64,000 nucleotides of DNA from Nitrospirota bacterium (GCA_003252075.1 QKDO01000086.1:20056-84055); one strand, 5' to 3'; positions 30,544-42,039 are shown, numbered from the stretch's first letter. Notes: a model not told the origin generated them from the sequence alone. Program-made: numbers and translations.

Positions 30544-31830
30544 ATGGAACAGACACAGGATTTCACGATACCGCGGCTGGGTGAGTGCACGCTTCCGTCT
30601 CCTATGAGCGGTATACGGTTCACCGGTGATGAGGAGCATATCCTCTTTCACAGTGATCTCAATGAGCTGAGACGGTACCTTGATCAAGGCAGTGAGCCGC
30701 CGATATTTGAGGCGGCCGGCCCGCGGGAGAAGATCTTTTTTGATCCTTCGAAACTTACCTGTGGCATTGTTACCTGCGGCGGCCTCTGCCCCGGGCTGAA
30801 CGACGTGATCCGGTCAATCGTCCTGAGCCTCCATCACCACTACGGTGTGCGGACAATTTATGGTTTTCCCTATGGATACGAAGGACTAACGCCGAAATTC
30901 AATCACCAGCCGGTCATGCTCACCCCTGAGGTTGTTGCACCGATCAACGAGATGGGCGGCACCATGCTTGGTTCCTCCCGCGGTAACCAGGATGTCCCGA
31001 TGATGGTCGATACCCTGGAGAGGTTGAAGATAGGCATTCTTTTCTGCATTGGCGGCGATGGTACGCAGCGGGGCGCCCTTGCCATCAGCGAAGAAGTGAG
31101 GAAACGCGGGCTCAGACTCAGCGTGATTGGCATCCCGAAAACGATCGACAACGACATCTCCTATGTCCAGACGACCTTCGGCTTTGAGACCGCGGTCTCT
31201 GAGGCAAAAAAGGCGACCTATGCTGCACACGCTGAGGCGGCCGGGGCGCGCAACGGCATCGGCCTGGTGAAGCTCATGGGCCGGGACTCCGGCTTTATTG
31301 CGGCATATTCAGTGCTGGTGGACAACCAGGTGAACTTCTGTCTTGTGCCGGAAGTCCCATTCACGCTCGAAGGTTTTTTTTCTGCACTGAAACAGCGGCT
31401 CGAGCGGAGGGGCCATGCCGTGATCGTTGTCGCTGAAGGCGCCGGCCAGGAGCTGTTCGAGGCAACGGGTGAGCGTGACGCCTCGGGCAACGTTAAGTAC
31501 GGAGACATCGGGATCTTTCTCCGTGATCGCATCAAGGAATATTTCAAAAAGATGCCTATGGAGGTCAATCTCAAGTATATAGATCCCAGTTATATGATCA
31601 GGAGTCAGCCGGCGAATCCCCATGACTCAGCCTTCTGCCTGCTGATGGGCTACAATGCCGTACACGCGGGGATGGCTGGCCGGACCGGCATGATCGTTGG
31701 CTTCTGGAACCATAGGTTCACTCATGTGCCGACCCCGCTTGCCGTATCACAGCGCAAGAAGATCGAGCCCTTAGGCCGGCTATGGAGCAGTGTCCTTGCC
31801 TCGACCGGGCAGCCGGCAAAAATGATATGA
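30544..31830 (+). CDS. pfkA: ATP-dependent-type 6-phosphofructokinase (long, plant-like/group II-like)
   Basis: GIVTCGGLCPGLNDVIRSIV; GGDGTQRGA; GIPKTIDNDI; KLMGRDSGFIAAYS. Confidence 0.92.
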   Translation: MEQTQDFTIPRLGECTLPSPMSGIRFTGDEEHILFHSDLNELRRYLDQGSEPPIFEAAGPREKIFFDPSKLTCGIVTCGGLCPGLNDVIRSIVLSLHHHYGVRTIYGFPYGYEGLTPKFNHQPVMLTPEVVAPINEMGGTMLGSSRGNQDVPMMVDTLERLKIGILFCIGGDGTQRGALAISEEVRKRGLRLSVIGIPKTIDNDISYVQTTFGFETAVSEAKKATYAAHAEAAGARNGIGLVKLMGRDSGFIAAYSVLVDNQVNFCLVPEVPFTLEGFFSALKQRLERRGHAVIVVAEGAGQELFEATGERDASGNVKYGDIGIFLRDRIKEYFKKMPMEVNLKYIDPSYMIRSQPANPHDSAFCLLMGYNAVHAGMAGRTGMIVGFWNHRFTHVPTPLAVSQRKKIEPLGRLWSSVLASTGQPAKMI

Positions 31831-31874
31831 GCAGTTCATCATAGAAGACGTGCAAGGGAAGGAGACATACTACG

Positions 31875-33329
31875 ATGAAGCTTCCAAACCACAAGACAAA
31901 GATCGTCTGTACCATAGGTCCGGCATCGGAATCGCCTGAGGTGATGGAAAAGATGATACGGGCAGGTATGAACGTTGCCCGACTCAACTTTTCGCACGGC
32001 AGTTTCGACAGCCACCGAGCAGTGGTACGGCACCTGAGGTCAGCGGCATCTGCTGCAGGACGCAGGGTTGCGATTATGGGTGACCTTTCCGGCCCCAAGA
32101 TGCGCATCGGCATGCTTGTGCAGGAGCCGGTGGATCTGATGCCCGGCGACACCTTTGTCTTGACGACTGCCGACATTGTCGGCGATGCGGGGAGGGCTTC
32201 GGTCACCTTCAAGAAACTTCCCCAGGCGGTAAAGCCCGGTGACACCCTCTTTCTGAATGACGGGATCATTCAGATCGATGTCGCTGCGGTGAAGGGCGAT
32301 GAGGTGAGCTGCAAGGTTATCGTGGGCGGCGAACTGCGTTCCCGAAAAGGGCTGAATCTCCCCGGTATAAACCTCGGCATCAGTGCTTTCACTGAGCGTG
32401 ACCACGAATGTCTGAAATTCGCTGCAGAGGAGGGGATCGACGCGGTTAGCCAGTCCTTTGTCGAGACCGGCGCCGACATCAGGGCAGTGCGTCAGGCTGC
32501 AGACGCACTGGGCTACCACCCCTTCATTATTGCCAAAATCGAACGTTCGAACGCCCTCGATCATATGGACGATATCCTCGAAGCTGCGGACGGGATCATG
32601 ATAGCGCGGGGAGACCTCGGCGTGGAGGTGCCGATCGAGAGGATCGCCATCATCCAGAAGGATCTCATGCGGCAGGCCAACAGGCGGGCAAAACCGGTCA
32701 TTACGGCAACTCAGATGCTGGAGTCCATGACCGAAAGCAGGCGGCCGACACGGGCGGAGGCTACGGACGTTGCGAACGCTGTACTCGACGGCACGGACTG
32801 CGTCATGCTCTCCGGAGAATCTGCTATGGGAAAATATCCCGTCGACGCCGTAGAAATGCTGGCAAAGATAGCTGCTGAGGTCGAGTCGAAGCGACAACCG
32901 GTCATGGTCCGCAACCTGTATCAGGGGATTGATATCAGGAGCAGGATCAAACTCGCGCACCTCATCGCCATTGCCGTCGAAGCGAGCCTTGAATACGCCT
33001 CGCCGGCCGCGGTCTTCGCGCCGACACACAGCGGTGCGACAGCCCGGAGCCTTTCGCTGTTCCGGCTGCCCGTATGGATAATCGGCATAAGCTCGAACGA
33101 GGCGACCTGCCAGGGGCTGGTATTTTCCTCAGGCGTCTATCCGGTCCTGCATAAGGACCATCCGAAGGATTATACGCCTTTTGTGCGCACATGGCTTGAG
33201 GGGCATGAACTTCAGGGGGACATTGCTGTACTCACGGAAGGGCCCTCGTCGAAACATCCCGAGACGAATCATAAAATGGAGATCATCGATCTGAAAGCTG
33301 GAAAGAGGAGCGCCGGGGGGCCAAAATGA
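31875..33329 (+). CDS. pyk: Pyruvate kinase
   Basis: TKIVCTIGPASESPEVMEKMIRAGMNVARLNFSHG; IMIARGDLGVEVP; KPVITATQMLESM. Confidence 0.97.
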   Translation: MKLPNHKTKIVCTIGPASESPEVMEKMIRAGMNVARLNFSHGSFDSHRAVVRHLRSAASAAGRRVAIMGDLSGPKMRIGMLVQEPVDLMPGDTFVLTTADIVGDAGRASVTFKKLPQAVKPGDTLFLNDGIIQIDVAAVKGDEVSCKVIVGGELRSRKGLNLPGINLGISAFTERDHECLKFAAEEGIDAVSQSFVETGADIRAVRQAADALGYHPFIIAKIERSNALDHMDDILEAADGIMIARGDLGVEVPIERIAIIQKDLMRQANRRAKPVITATQMLESMTESRRPTRAEATDVANAVLDGTDCVMLSGESAMGKYPVDAVEMLAKIAAEVESKRQPVMVRNLYQGIDIRSRIKLAHLIAIAVEASLEYASPAAVFAPTHSGATARSLSLFRLPVWIIGISSNEATCQGLVFSSGVYPVLHKDHPKDYTPFVRTWLEGHELQGDIAVLTEGPSSKHPETNHKMEIIDLKAGKRSAGGPK

Positions 33330-34084
33330 CAGCGGCCGGGATTGGAAAGGCGATTCTTCGGGAGGAATTCGACGCCGTGCTCTTTGATCTTGACGGCGTG
33401 ATCACGGATACGGCGAAAGTCCATGCATCGTGCTGGAAAAGGATGTTCGACGGATTCCTCCAAAAGCACGCCGCTGAAAAGAAGGTGGCCTTTCAACCCT
33501 TCGACATCCAGGAAGACTATACGAATTATGTTGACGGCAAGCTGCGCTACGAGGGAGTTCGCAGCTTTCTCGAAAGCCGTGGGATCGAATTGCCCTTCGG
33601 CGATCCCGATGATCAGCCCGGCTTCGCATCGGTCACTGGCCTTGGAAACCTCAAGGACCAGATGGTGAAGGAAGTCCTTGATGCCGAAGGGATTGAAGTG
33701 TATGAGGGCAGCGTCGCCTTCCTGCAGCAGCTGCGGCGCCAAGGATTCAGGACGGCCCTTGTCTCGGCGAGTAAGAATGCCGGGGCCGTGCTCCAGATCG
33801 CCGGCATAGCAGACCTCTTTGATATCCGGGTCGACGGAGAGGCGGCTGACCGACTTCGTCTTCCCGGAAAGCCTGCTCCCGATACCTTTCTTGAGGCTGC
33901 GCGACAGCTGGGCGCCGAACCATCGAGATCGGTCGTGATAGAAGATGCGCTCTCGGGTGTCCGGGCGGGCCGTGACGGAGGATTTGGATTAGTCATCGGT
34001 ATTGCCCGCAAGGGAAATCACGAGGCCCTGAAAAAGGAGGGGGCGGATATTGTCGTCGGCGATCTGAGGGAATTGTGTGACTGA
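33326..34084 (+). CDS. pgmB: Beta-phosphoglucomutase (HAD family)
   Basis: FDAVLFDLDGVITDTAKVHASCWKRMFD; VEVYEGSVAFL-type core; SVVIEDALSGVRAGRDGGFGLVIGI. Confidence 0.92.
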   Translation: MTAAGIGKAILREEFDAVLFDLDGVITDTAKVHASCWKRMFDGFLQKHAAEKKVAFQPFDIQEDYTNYVDGKLRYEGVRSFLESRGIELPFGDPDDQPGFASVTGLGNLKDQMVKEVLDAEGIEVYEGSVAFLQQLRRQGFRTALVSASKNAGAVLQIAGIADLFDIRVDGEAADRLRLPGKPAPDTFLEAARQLGAEPSRSVVIEDALSGVRAGRDGGFGLVIGIARKGNHEALKKEGADIVVGDLRELCD

Positions 34085-34158
34085 GCATATGACGGAATAT
34101 GCATTTCCGGTGTCGACGCAGGAGTCCGGACGGGAGATGGACGAGAGGGGCGATATCG

Positions 34159-36573
34159 ATGATACACCGTGAAAGAATATTATTGCCCGAACATATCTAC
34201 CCGGCCGATGGGTGGCGGCTGATAGAAAAGCAGTTCAATCCCGGTTTCATCGGTCAGACAGAGACCTTCTTCGCTCTTTCCAACGGATACCTCGGCATGC
34301 GGGGGGTTTTCGAAGAGGGCACGCCGGTCCATCAGAGCGGTACGTTCGTAAACGGGTTCCATGAATCGTGGCCCATAGCATATCCTGAGGATGCCTTCGG
34401 ACTCGCCAGAACGGGGCAGACCATGGTGAGCGTGACGGATAGCAAGATTATCAAACTGTATGTGGATGACGAACCGTTCTATCTTCCGACGGCGAAGCTT
34501 CTCAGCTTTGAGCGGTCCCTGAACATGAAGGAAGGCACCCTTGACCGGGCGATTCTCTGGGAAACGCCTTCAGGAAAGCAGGTTTCGATTCGCTCGCGGA
34601 GACTCGTCTCCTTTGAACACCGGCACCTTGCAGCCCTTTTCTATGAAGTGATCCTCCTCAATGCGGAAGCGCCGGTTGTCATATCCTCTGAGATGCGCAT
34701 GGAGCATGAGGCTGCCGGAGAGAGCAGCGATCCCCGCAAGACGCGGGCATTTCGGGACGGGGTCTTCCTCCCCGGCGTACAATACGCGAATAAAGCCAGG
34801 ATCGTGCTGAGCCATAGAACGCAACGCAGCGGGATGGGGCTGGCCTGCGGCGTCGATCATTGTATAGAGACAGCCTGCCCCTTTGTTTCCGACTCCCGCC
34901 ATGCCGAGGATTCGGGCAGCGTGGTCTATTCGATCGAGGCGAAGAAGGGGATCCCTGTTCAACTCACAAAATACTTGACCTATCACACTTCCCGTCGTGT
35001 CCCGGTGGAAGAGCTCTCAGAGCGGGCGAACCGTACGCTCGGCCGTGCCATGAGCAGGAAGTTCGACGAACTGCTTGCAGGACAGCAGCAGTATATGAGC
35101 GATTTCTGGGACCGGAGCGACATCGAGATCGATGGAGATGAGAAACTGCAGCAGTGCCTGCGCTTCAATCTCTTCCATATTCTCCAGGCAACAGCCAGGG
35201 CCGAGGGTGCCGGCGTCCCCGCAAAAGGTCTTACGGGTCACGGCTATGAGGGGCATTATTTCTGGGACACGGAAATCTATGTACTTCCCTTCCTGCTTTA
35301 TACGTCGCCGCGTAATGCCGGGAATCTGCTGAAATTCAGGTTCAGCATGCTGGATAAGGCCAGGCAGCGGGCCCGGGAGGTGAATCAGCAGGGGGCGCTT
35401 TTCCCTTGGAGGACGATCAGCGGGGAGGAGGCCTCTGCCTATTACGCGGCCGGGACGGCCCAGTACCATATCAACGCCGACATTATGTTTGCGCTGAAGA
35501 AATATATGGAGGTCAGCGGTGATGAGGCATTTCTGCACAGCGAGGGCGCTGAAATGCTGGTCGAGACGGCGCGGCTCTGGAGAGACCTCGGATTTTTTTC
35601 GGAGAACAAGGAAGGACGGTTTTCCATCGTGGGTGTCACCGGGCCTGATGAATATAACACCGTGGTGAACAACAATACCTTCACCAATCTCATGGCCCGT
35701 GAAAACCTTTGGTTTGCCGCTGCAACGGTCCGGACCCTCAATGAAAAGCATCCCGATCTTTTTGGAGAACTCGTCCACAGGACGGGTGTGAGGCTCGAGG
35801 AAGTGGAGGATTGGCAGCGGGCCGCTGATCTGATGTATCTTCCCTTCGATGAGAAACGGGGGATACACCTCCAGGATGAAGAGTTTCTCGAAAAGAGACC
35901 ATGGGATTTCAAAGGCACACCGGCCGAGGACTATCCCCTCCTCCTCCACTATCATCCGCTGGTCATCTACCGGCATCAAGTGATTAAGCAGGCCGACGTC
36001 ATTCTGGCGATGCTTCTCCTCGGTGACGAATTCACGGCGGATCAGAAGAAGCGAAACTTCGATTTCTATGACCCGCTGACCACGGGGGACTCTTCGCTTT
36101 CCGTCTCGATTCAGTCCATCATAGCCTTCGAGCTGGGATATCGGGAGAAGGCCACTGAATACATGCAGCATGCCCTTGTCATGGACCTCGCTGACGTTGC
36201 AGGTAATGCGGCCGATGGTTGCCATATCGCTTCCATGGGAGGGACCTGGATGGTGGCTGTCTACGGGTTTGCTGGCATGCGTGATTATGATGGTCAGCTG
36301 TCTTTCCGACCGTTACAGCCGCTGCGTCCTCTGCGCGTCCGGTTCCGTCTTACCATCCGCGATCAGCACATGGAAGTCGAGATAACGCAGAAGGCGGTGA
36401 CCTATTCCCTCCGCAAGGGGAAGAGGCTCACGATTCGTCATCATGAGGAAGAGATCGATCTCTTTCCAGGAAAGCGGGTGTCGAGAGCCTTTGAGCCGAC
36501 CGGAAAAAAGGTACGGAAAGACGCGGTTCGCAGGGCAGCGATAAGGGCGAAGTCGGGAAAGAAGAAGAGATGA
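34159..36573 (+). CDS. GH65 family disaccharide phosphorylase (maltose/trehalose/kojibiose type)
   Basis: GFIGQTETFFALSNGYLGMRGVFEEG; GHGYEGHYFWDTEIYVLPFL; VTGPDEYNTVVNNNTFTNLMA. Confidence 0.93.
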   Translation: MIHRERILLPEHIYPADGWRLIEKQFNPGFIGQTETFFALSNGYLGMRGVFEEGTPVHQSGTFVNGFHESWPIAYPEDAFGLARTGQTMVSVTDSKIIKLYVDDEPFYLPTAKLLSFERSLNMKEGTLDRAILWETPSGKQVSIRSRRLVSFEHRHLAALFYEVILLNAEAPVVISSEMRMEHEAAGESSDPRKTRAFRDGVFLPGVQYANKARIVLSHRTQRSGMGLACGVDHCIETACPFVSDSRHAEDSGSVVYSIEAKKGIPVQLTKYLTYHTSRRVPVEELSERANRTLGRAMSRKFDELLAGQQQYMSDFWDRSDIEIDGDEKLQQCLRFNLFHILQATARAEGAGVPAKGLTGHGYEGHYFWDTEIYVLPFLLYTSPRNAGNLLKFRFSMLDKARQRAREVNQQGALFPWRTISGEEASAYYAAGTAQYHINADIMFALKKYMEVSGDEAFLHSEGAEMLVETARLWRDLGFFSENKEGRFSIVGVTGPDEYNTVVNNNTFTNLMARENLWFAAATVRTLNEKHPDLFGELVHRTGVRLEEVEDWQRAADLMYLPFDEKRGIHLQDEEFLEKRPWDFKGTPAEDYPLLLHYHPLVIYRHQVIKQADVILAMLLLGDEFTADQKKRNFDFYDPLTTGDSSLSVSIQSIIAFELGYREKATEYMQHALVMDLADVAGNAADGCHIASMGGTWMVAVYGFAGMRDYDGQLSFRPLQPLRPLRVRFRLTIRDQHMEVEITQKAVTYSLRKGKRLTIRHHEEEIDLFPGKRVSRAFEPTGKKVRKDAVRRAAIRAKSGKKKR

Positions 36574-36694
36574 AGGTCGATATCATCGTCAATGGATTTG
36601 TCGGGGCCACGGATGCTTGCAAGGTTTTGTTTGCTGGCTGTGCTCGCGAGATCTTCCTTGCTAATAGTAATTCATTGTCAGGTAGGAGGCGACC

Positions 36695-38794
36695 ATGAGT
36701 CAGGGCGTTTATATTACCAGCGCAGAGCCCCGGAGCGGCAAGTCTGTCGTTGTCCTGGGCATCATGGAGATGATCGCAGGACAACAGGGACGGCTCGGAT
36801 TCTTTCGGCCCGTTGTCCAAGACGAACAGCGGCCGGACAACATTACCAATCTCATCATCAGGCGCTATGAGCTGAAGATAGCCTACGATAGAATGTACGG
36901 CTGCAGTTACGCCACTGCCCGCAACATGCTTATCCAAGACAGGGATGAAGACCTTCTGAAGCTGATCATGGAGAAGTACAAGGCACTTGAACGGGAGTGC
37001 GACCTTATCGTATCCGTGGGATCTGATTTTACGGGGCCTGCCGCTGCGCTGGAATTTGATTTCAATGCCAAGCTGGCGAACAATCTCGGATGTGCAGTGC
37101 TTCCGGTGGTCAAGGGATACGGCAGAGACGCGACGCAGGTCGTGGGCGCTGCACAGGGGCTCCTTGAGTCGCTCGAGGAGCGGAAGTGCGATGTCCTCGC
37201 CCTTGTTGCCAACCGGGTTACAGAACAGTTCATTGACGGTGTCAGCAGCGAACTCAAGCGGGTTATGCCTTCAGGTATACCGTCTTATGTGCTACCCGAG
37301 ATCCTGATCCTGGAGAAACCGACGGTCGGGGAGATTGCCGCTTCCCTTGGAGCAGAACGCCTGAGCGGACCGGAGGAGAGCTTCACCCGCGAGGTCAGGA
37401 ATTTCAAGGTCGCGGCCATGGAACTTCCCCATTACCTGGATCATATCGAAGAGGGCAGCCTTATCATCGTGCCCGGTGACCGTTCGGACATCATCCTCGG
37501 AAGTCTCCTTGCCGATGCATCGAACACCTATCCGCATATCGCCGGGATCATACTGACCGGCGGGATCAGACCGGCGTCTCAGGTCCTGCGGCTGATCGAG
37601 GGACTCATGCATGCACGGGCGCCGGTGACCATGGTAGTGACAGACACCTATACAACCGCCCTGAACGTGAGTTCTCTCGAAGGGGTTCTTTCTCCTGACA
37701 ATCCGCGGAAGATAGCAGCTGCCCTGGGAATTGTCGAGGCACAGATAAATAATGAAGAGTTCATGGGCCGTATCGTTATGGAGCGCCCGGGACGGGTGAC
37801 GCCGCTCATGTTCGAGTACGAGATCATCCGGCAGGCAAAGGCTGACCGCAGACACATTGTGCTGCCCGAAGGCACGGAAGAACGCATCTTACGGGCCGCG
37901 GAGATCCTCAGAATGCGCGACGTTGTTGACCTTACCCTCCTTGGGAATGAGCGGGAGATACGGCAGAAAGCCTCTGCCATGGGTCTCTCCCTTTCGGATG
38001 TTGCTATTGTCGATCCTATGGATACCGCCCTCCGGCAGACCTATGCCGATGCCTATTTCGAGCTCCGCAAGCACAAGGGGATCTCTCCACAGATGGCCTT
38101 CGATGCCATGGCTGACGTGAGCTATTTCGGCACGATGATGGTCCATTTGGGGGAAGCAGACGGCATGGTCTCGGGGGCGGTGCACACGACGGCGCACACG
38201 ATCCGCCCCGCACTGGAGTTCGTGAAGACGAAACCCGGCGTATCGATTGTTTCGAGCGTCTTTTTCATGTGCCTCGCCGACCGCGTCCTCGTTTACGGTG
38301 ACTGTGCTATCAACCCTGAGCCAAACCCTGAGCAACTGGCTGACATCGCGATCAGCTCTGCCGAAACAGCCCGCATGTTCGGCGTACAACCACTCATCGC
38401 GATGCTGAGCTATTCAACGGGCGAGTCAGGAAAGGGTGCAGAGGTGGACAAGGTGCGGGAGGCGACAAAGATCGTGAAGGATCGACGTCCTGACCTTAAG
38501 ATCGAGGGTCCCATACAGTACGATGCGGCGATCGATGCCGGCGTCGCGAAGACGAAGCTTCCCGGAAGCGAAGTCGCCGGTCATGCAACGGTATTTATTT
38601 TCCCTGACCTGAATACCGGCAACAATACGTACAAGGCGGTACAGCGGGCCGCTGACGCGATCGCTATCGGGCCGGTGCTCCAGGGCTTGAAGAAGCCGGT
38701 GAACGACCTCAGCAGGGGGGCGACCGTGCCTGACATCGTGAACACCGTTGCGATCACGGCCATTCAGTCTCAGGATGGAGGGAACACCCCATGA
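36695..38794 (+). CDS. pta: Phosphate acetyltransferase, long form
   Basis: N-terminal P-loop YITSAEPRSGKSVVVLGI, DRTGG-type middle region, C-terminal VLPEGTEERILRAAEIL..GAVHTTAHTIRPALEFV. Confidence 0.95.
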   Translation: MSQGVYITSAEPRSGKSVVVLGIMEMIAGQQGRLGFFRPVVQDEQRPDNITNLIIRRYELKIAYDRMYGCSYATARNMLIQDRDEDLLKLIMEKYKALERECDLIVSVGSDFTGPAAALEFDFNAKLANNLGCAVLPVVKGYGRDATQVVGAAQGLLESLEERKCDVLALVANRVTEQFIDGVSSELKRVMPSGIPSYVLPEILILEKPTVGEIAASLGAERLSGPEESFTREVRNFKVAAMELPHYLDHIEEGSLIIVPGDRSDIILGSLLADASNTYPHIAGIILTGGIRPASQVLRLIEGLMHARAPVTMVVTDTYTTALNVSSLEGVLSPDNPRKIAAALGIVEAQINNEEFMGRIVMERPGRVTPLMFEYEIIRQAKADRRHIVLPEGTEERILRAAEILRMRDVVDLTLLGNEREIRQKASAMGLSLSDVAIVDPMDTALRQTYADAYFELRKHKGISPQMAFDAMADVSYFGTMMVHLGEADGMVSGAVHTTAHTIRPALEFVKTKPGVSIVSSVFFMCLADRVLVYGDCAINPEPNPEQLADIAISSAETARMFGVQPLIAMLSYSTGESGKGAEVDKVREATKIVKDRRPDLKIEGPIQYDAAIDAGVAKTKLPGSEVAGHATVFIFPDLNTGNNTYKAVQRAADAIAIGPVLQGLKKPVNDLSRGATVPDIVNTVAITAIQSQDGGNTP

Positions 38795-40010
38795 GGGTCC
38801 TCGTCATCAATTCGGGGAGTTCGTCGATAAAATATGAGACATTTGACGCCAAGGGCCTCTCACCCACCGCAAAAGGCCTGCTGGAGCGCATCGGCACACC
38901 GGACAGCAGACTAAAGCACCGTTGGCTCAGTTCTTCCGGCAGCTGGGAGGAGATCAACGAGACACGTCCGGTCTCTAACCATCGCGAAGGTTTTTCCTTT
39001 ATCCTGGAGGTGAGCAGCAGGGCACGGTCCGGAAGCGAACCACCGGAGATTTTCGGTGTGGGACACCGTGTTGTACATGGCGGAGAAAAGTTCCAAGAGC
39101 CGGCGATTATTGACGACGCAGTGCTCGAGGCCATAGAGCAGCTCGTGCCGCTGGCGCCGCTGCACAATACAATCCCGCAAATGTTACCGGCATCCGGGTG
39201 ATGCGTGACCTCCTGCCTCACACCCCGCAGGTTGCCGTATTCGATACGGCATTCCATCAAACGATGCCGCCCCAGGCCTTTCACTACGCGCTTCCGGCCG
39301 ACTTTTACCGTGAGTACGGCGTTCGTCGCTACGGGTTTCATGGGAGTTCTCACCGATATGTGGCGCGCTCGGCTTCGCGCTATCTCGGAATTCCTCTGGA
39401 ACAGCTCAATTTGATTACGCTCCATCTTGGCAACGGCGCGAGCGCTGCTGCCATAGAGCGAGGCGAGAGCATCGATACATCCATGGGACTGACGCCGCTG
39501 GAAGGCCTGATCATGGGTACGCGCTGCGGGGACCTGGACCCAGCGGTCCATTTCTATCTGCAGCGAAAGACCGGCAGGCCTTTCGGAGACATTGAAGGTA
39601 TCCTCAACCGCGAGAGCGGGCTCAAGGGTATCTGCGGGATGAACGACATGCGCGAGATTCAGCGCAGCGCCGCTCAGGGAGACCCCCAGGCCGAGCTCGC
39701 CCTCTCCATGTTCTGCTATCGTGTCAGGAAGTATATCGGTGCGTATTACGCTGCGCTCGGCACCGTGGACGCGCTGATATTCACGGGCGGCATTGGGGAG
39801 AATTCGGCTGTTGTCCGGAGCAGGGCCTGCTACGGCCTCACGGCTCTCGGCATATCCCTGGATGAGCGCAGGAACGGAACTGCCGGTGGAGAGATTACCC
39901 ACATACAGATGCACGACAGCCGGGTCAAGATACTGGTCATACCGACCGATGAGGAGCGCGAGATTGCCGAGCAGACCGTCGAGGTCATCAGGAAGAAGGG
40001 CAAGGGCTAA
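38791..40010 (+). pseudogene. ackA: Acetate kinase split by a frameshift (N-terminal ORF 38791-39201; C-terminal ORF 39198-40010)
   Basis: VLVINSGSSSIKYETFD N-terminus; family-conserved LHNPANVTGIRV-type segment interrupted by tandem ACAAT ACAAT at 39164-39173; C-terminal YREYGVRRYGFHGSSHRYV, HLGNGASAAAIERGESIDTSMG, FTGGIGENSA in another frame. Confidence 0.9.
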
Positions 40011-40552
40011 TGGACGCAAAAAACTACAGGGCAGAAGAAACGCTCAAGAACGACCTTCTGGTGACGATCCGGGCGATCAGGCCAGACGACCGTGAAGCGG
40101 TCCTTGCCGCATTGAAGGAACTGGACGAACGGACACTCTACCTCCGTTTCTTCGCTCCACGGAAGGAGCTTACCGAACGTGAACTGCATGAAGCAATCAA
40201 CGTGGACTTTATCCGTACCATCGCGCTCGTTGTCTGCATCCCTGATGGTGTTGGAGAGAAGATCATCGGCGCGGGGCGCTATATTGCCTTTGGGAATGCC
40301 GATCCTCTGGACAGTGCAGAGGTGGCCTTCATGGTCGAGGAGGACTATCAAGGACTCGGTATTGCCAGTATGATCCTCAGACACCTCGCAGGGATCGCAA
40401 AGCAGAAAGGGGTTGTCCAGTTCCATGCCGAGGTCCTGCCCGAGAACAAAGGCATGCTTGCGGTCTTCTCCAAGTCCGGGTTCCCGGTGAAGCAGGAATT
40501 TACCGAAGGCCTTGCGCATGTTACACTCTTTCTTGCAGGGAATTCGTCGTGA
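40010..40552 (+). CDS. GNAT family N-acetyltransferase (Pat/YfiQ-C-terminal-domain-like)
   Basis: VTIRAIRPDDREAVLAALKELDERTLYLRFFAPRKELTERELHEAINVD; EVAFMVEEDYQGLGIASMILRHLAGIA. Confidence 0.88.
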   Translation: MDAKNYRAEETLKNDLLVTIRAIRPDDREAVLAALKELDERTLYLRFFAPRKELTERELHEAINVDFIRTIALVVCIPDGVGEKIIGAGRYIAFGNADPLDSAEVAFMVEEDYQGLGIASMILRHLAGIAKQKGVVQFHAEVLPENKGMLAVFSKSGFPVKQEFTEGLAHVTLFLAGNSS

Positions 40553-40750
40553 GCGGGGATTTCAATACTTTGAGGGTATTCAAATGTGGTATGCGATGCT
40601 CCTGGACCGCGCTGCGCATGCTCTTACTAATGACATGCCATGTTCCTGCGCTGTGTTACCTGGTGCAGCTGAATGGTAAAATTTCGCCGTTTCGCTGTCG
40701 GTGATATTCGAGATAATAAAAAAGGGAGACAAGAAAGGAGAAACGTACAG

Positions 40751-41994
<1,244 letters not shown>

Positions 41995-42014
41995 AGTGTA
42001 ACTGGGGATATGGC

Positions 42015-42039
42015 TGACGCGTTAGGCCGTCATTTTTTT
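42015..42039 (+). terminator. Probable Rho-independent terminator after eno
   Basis: TGACG-N8-CGTCA stem followed by seven T residues (42033-42039); short stem so moderate confidence. Confidence 0.5.

Noticed and set aside
39160-39210. Programmed -1 ribosomal frameshift in ackA
   Set aside because: No X-XXY-YYZ slippery heptamer at the junction and the 5-bp duplication explains the frame change more simply.
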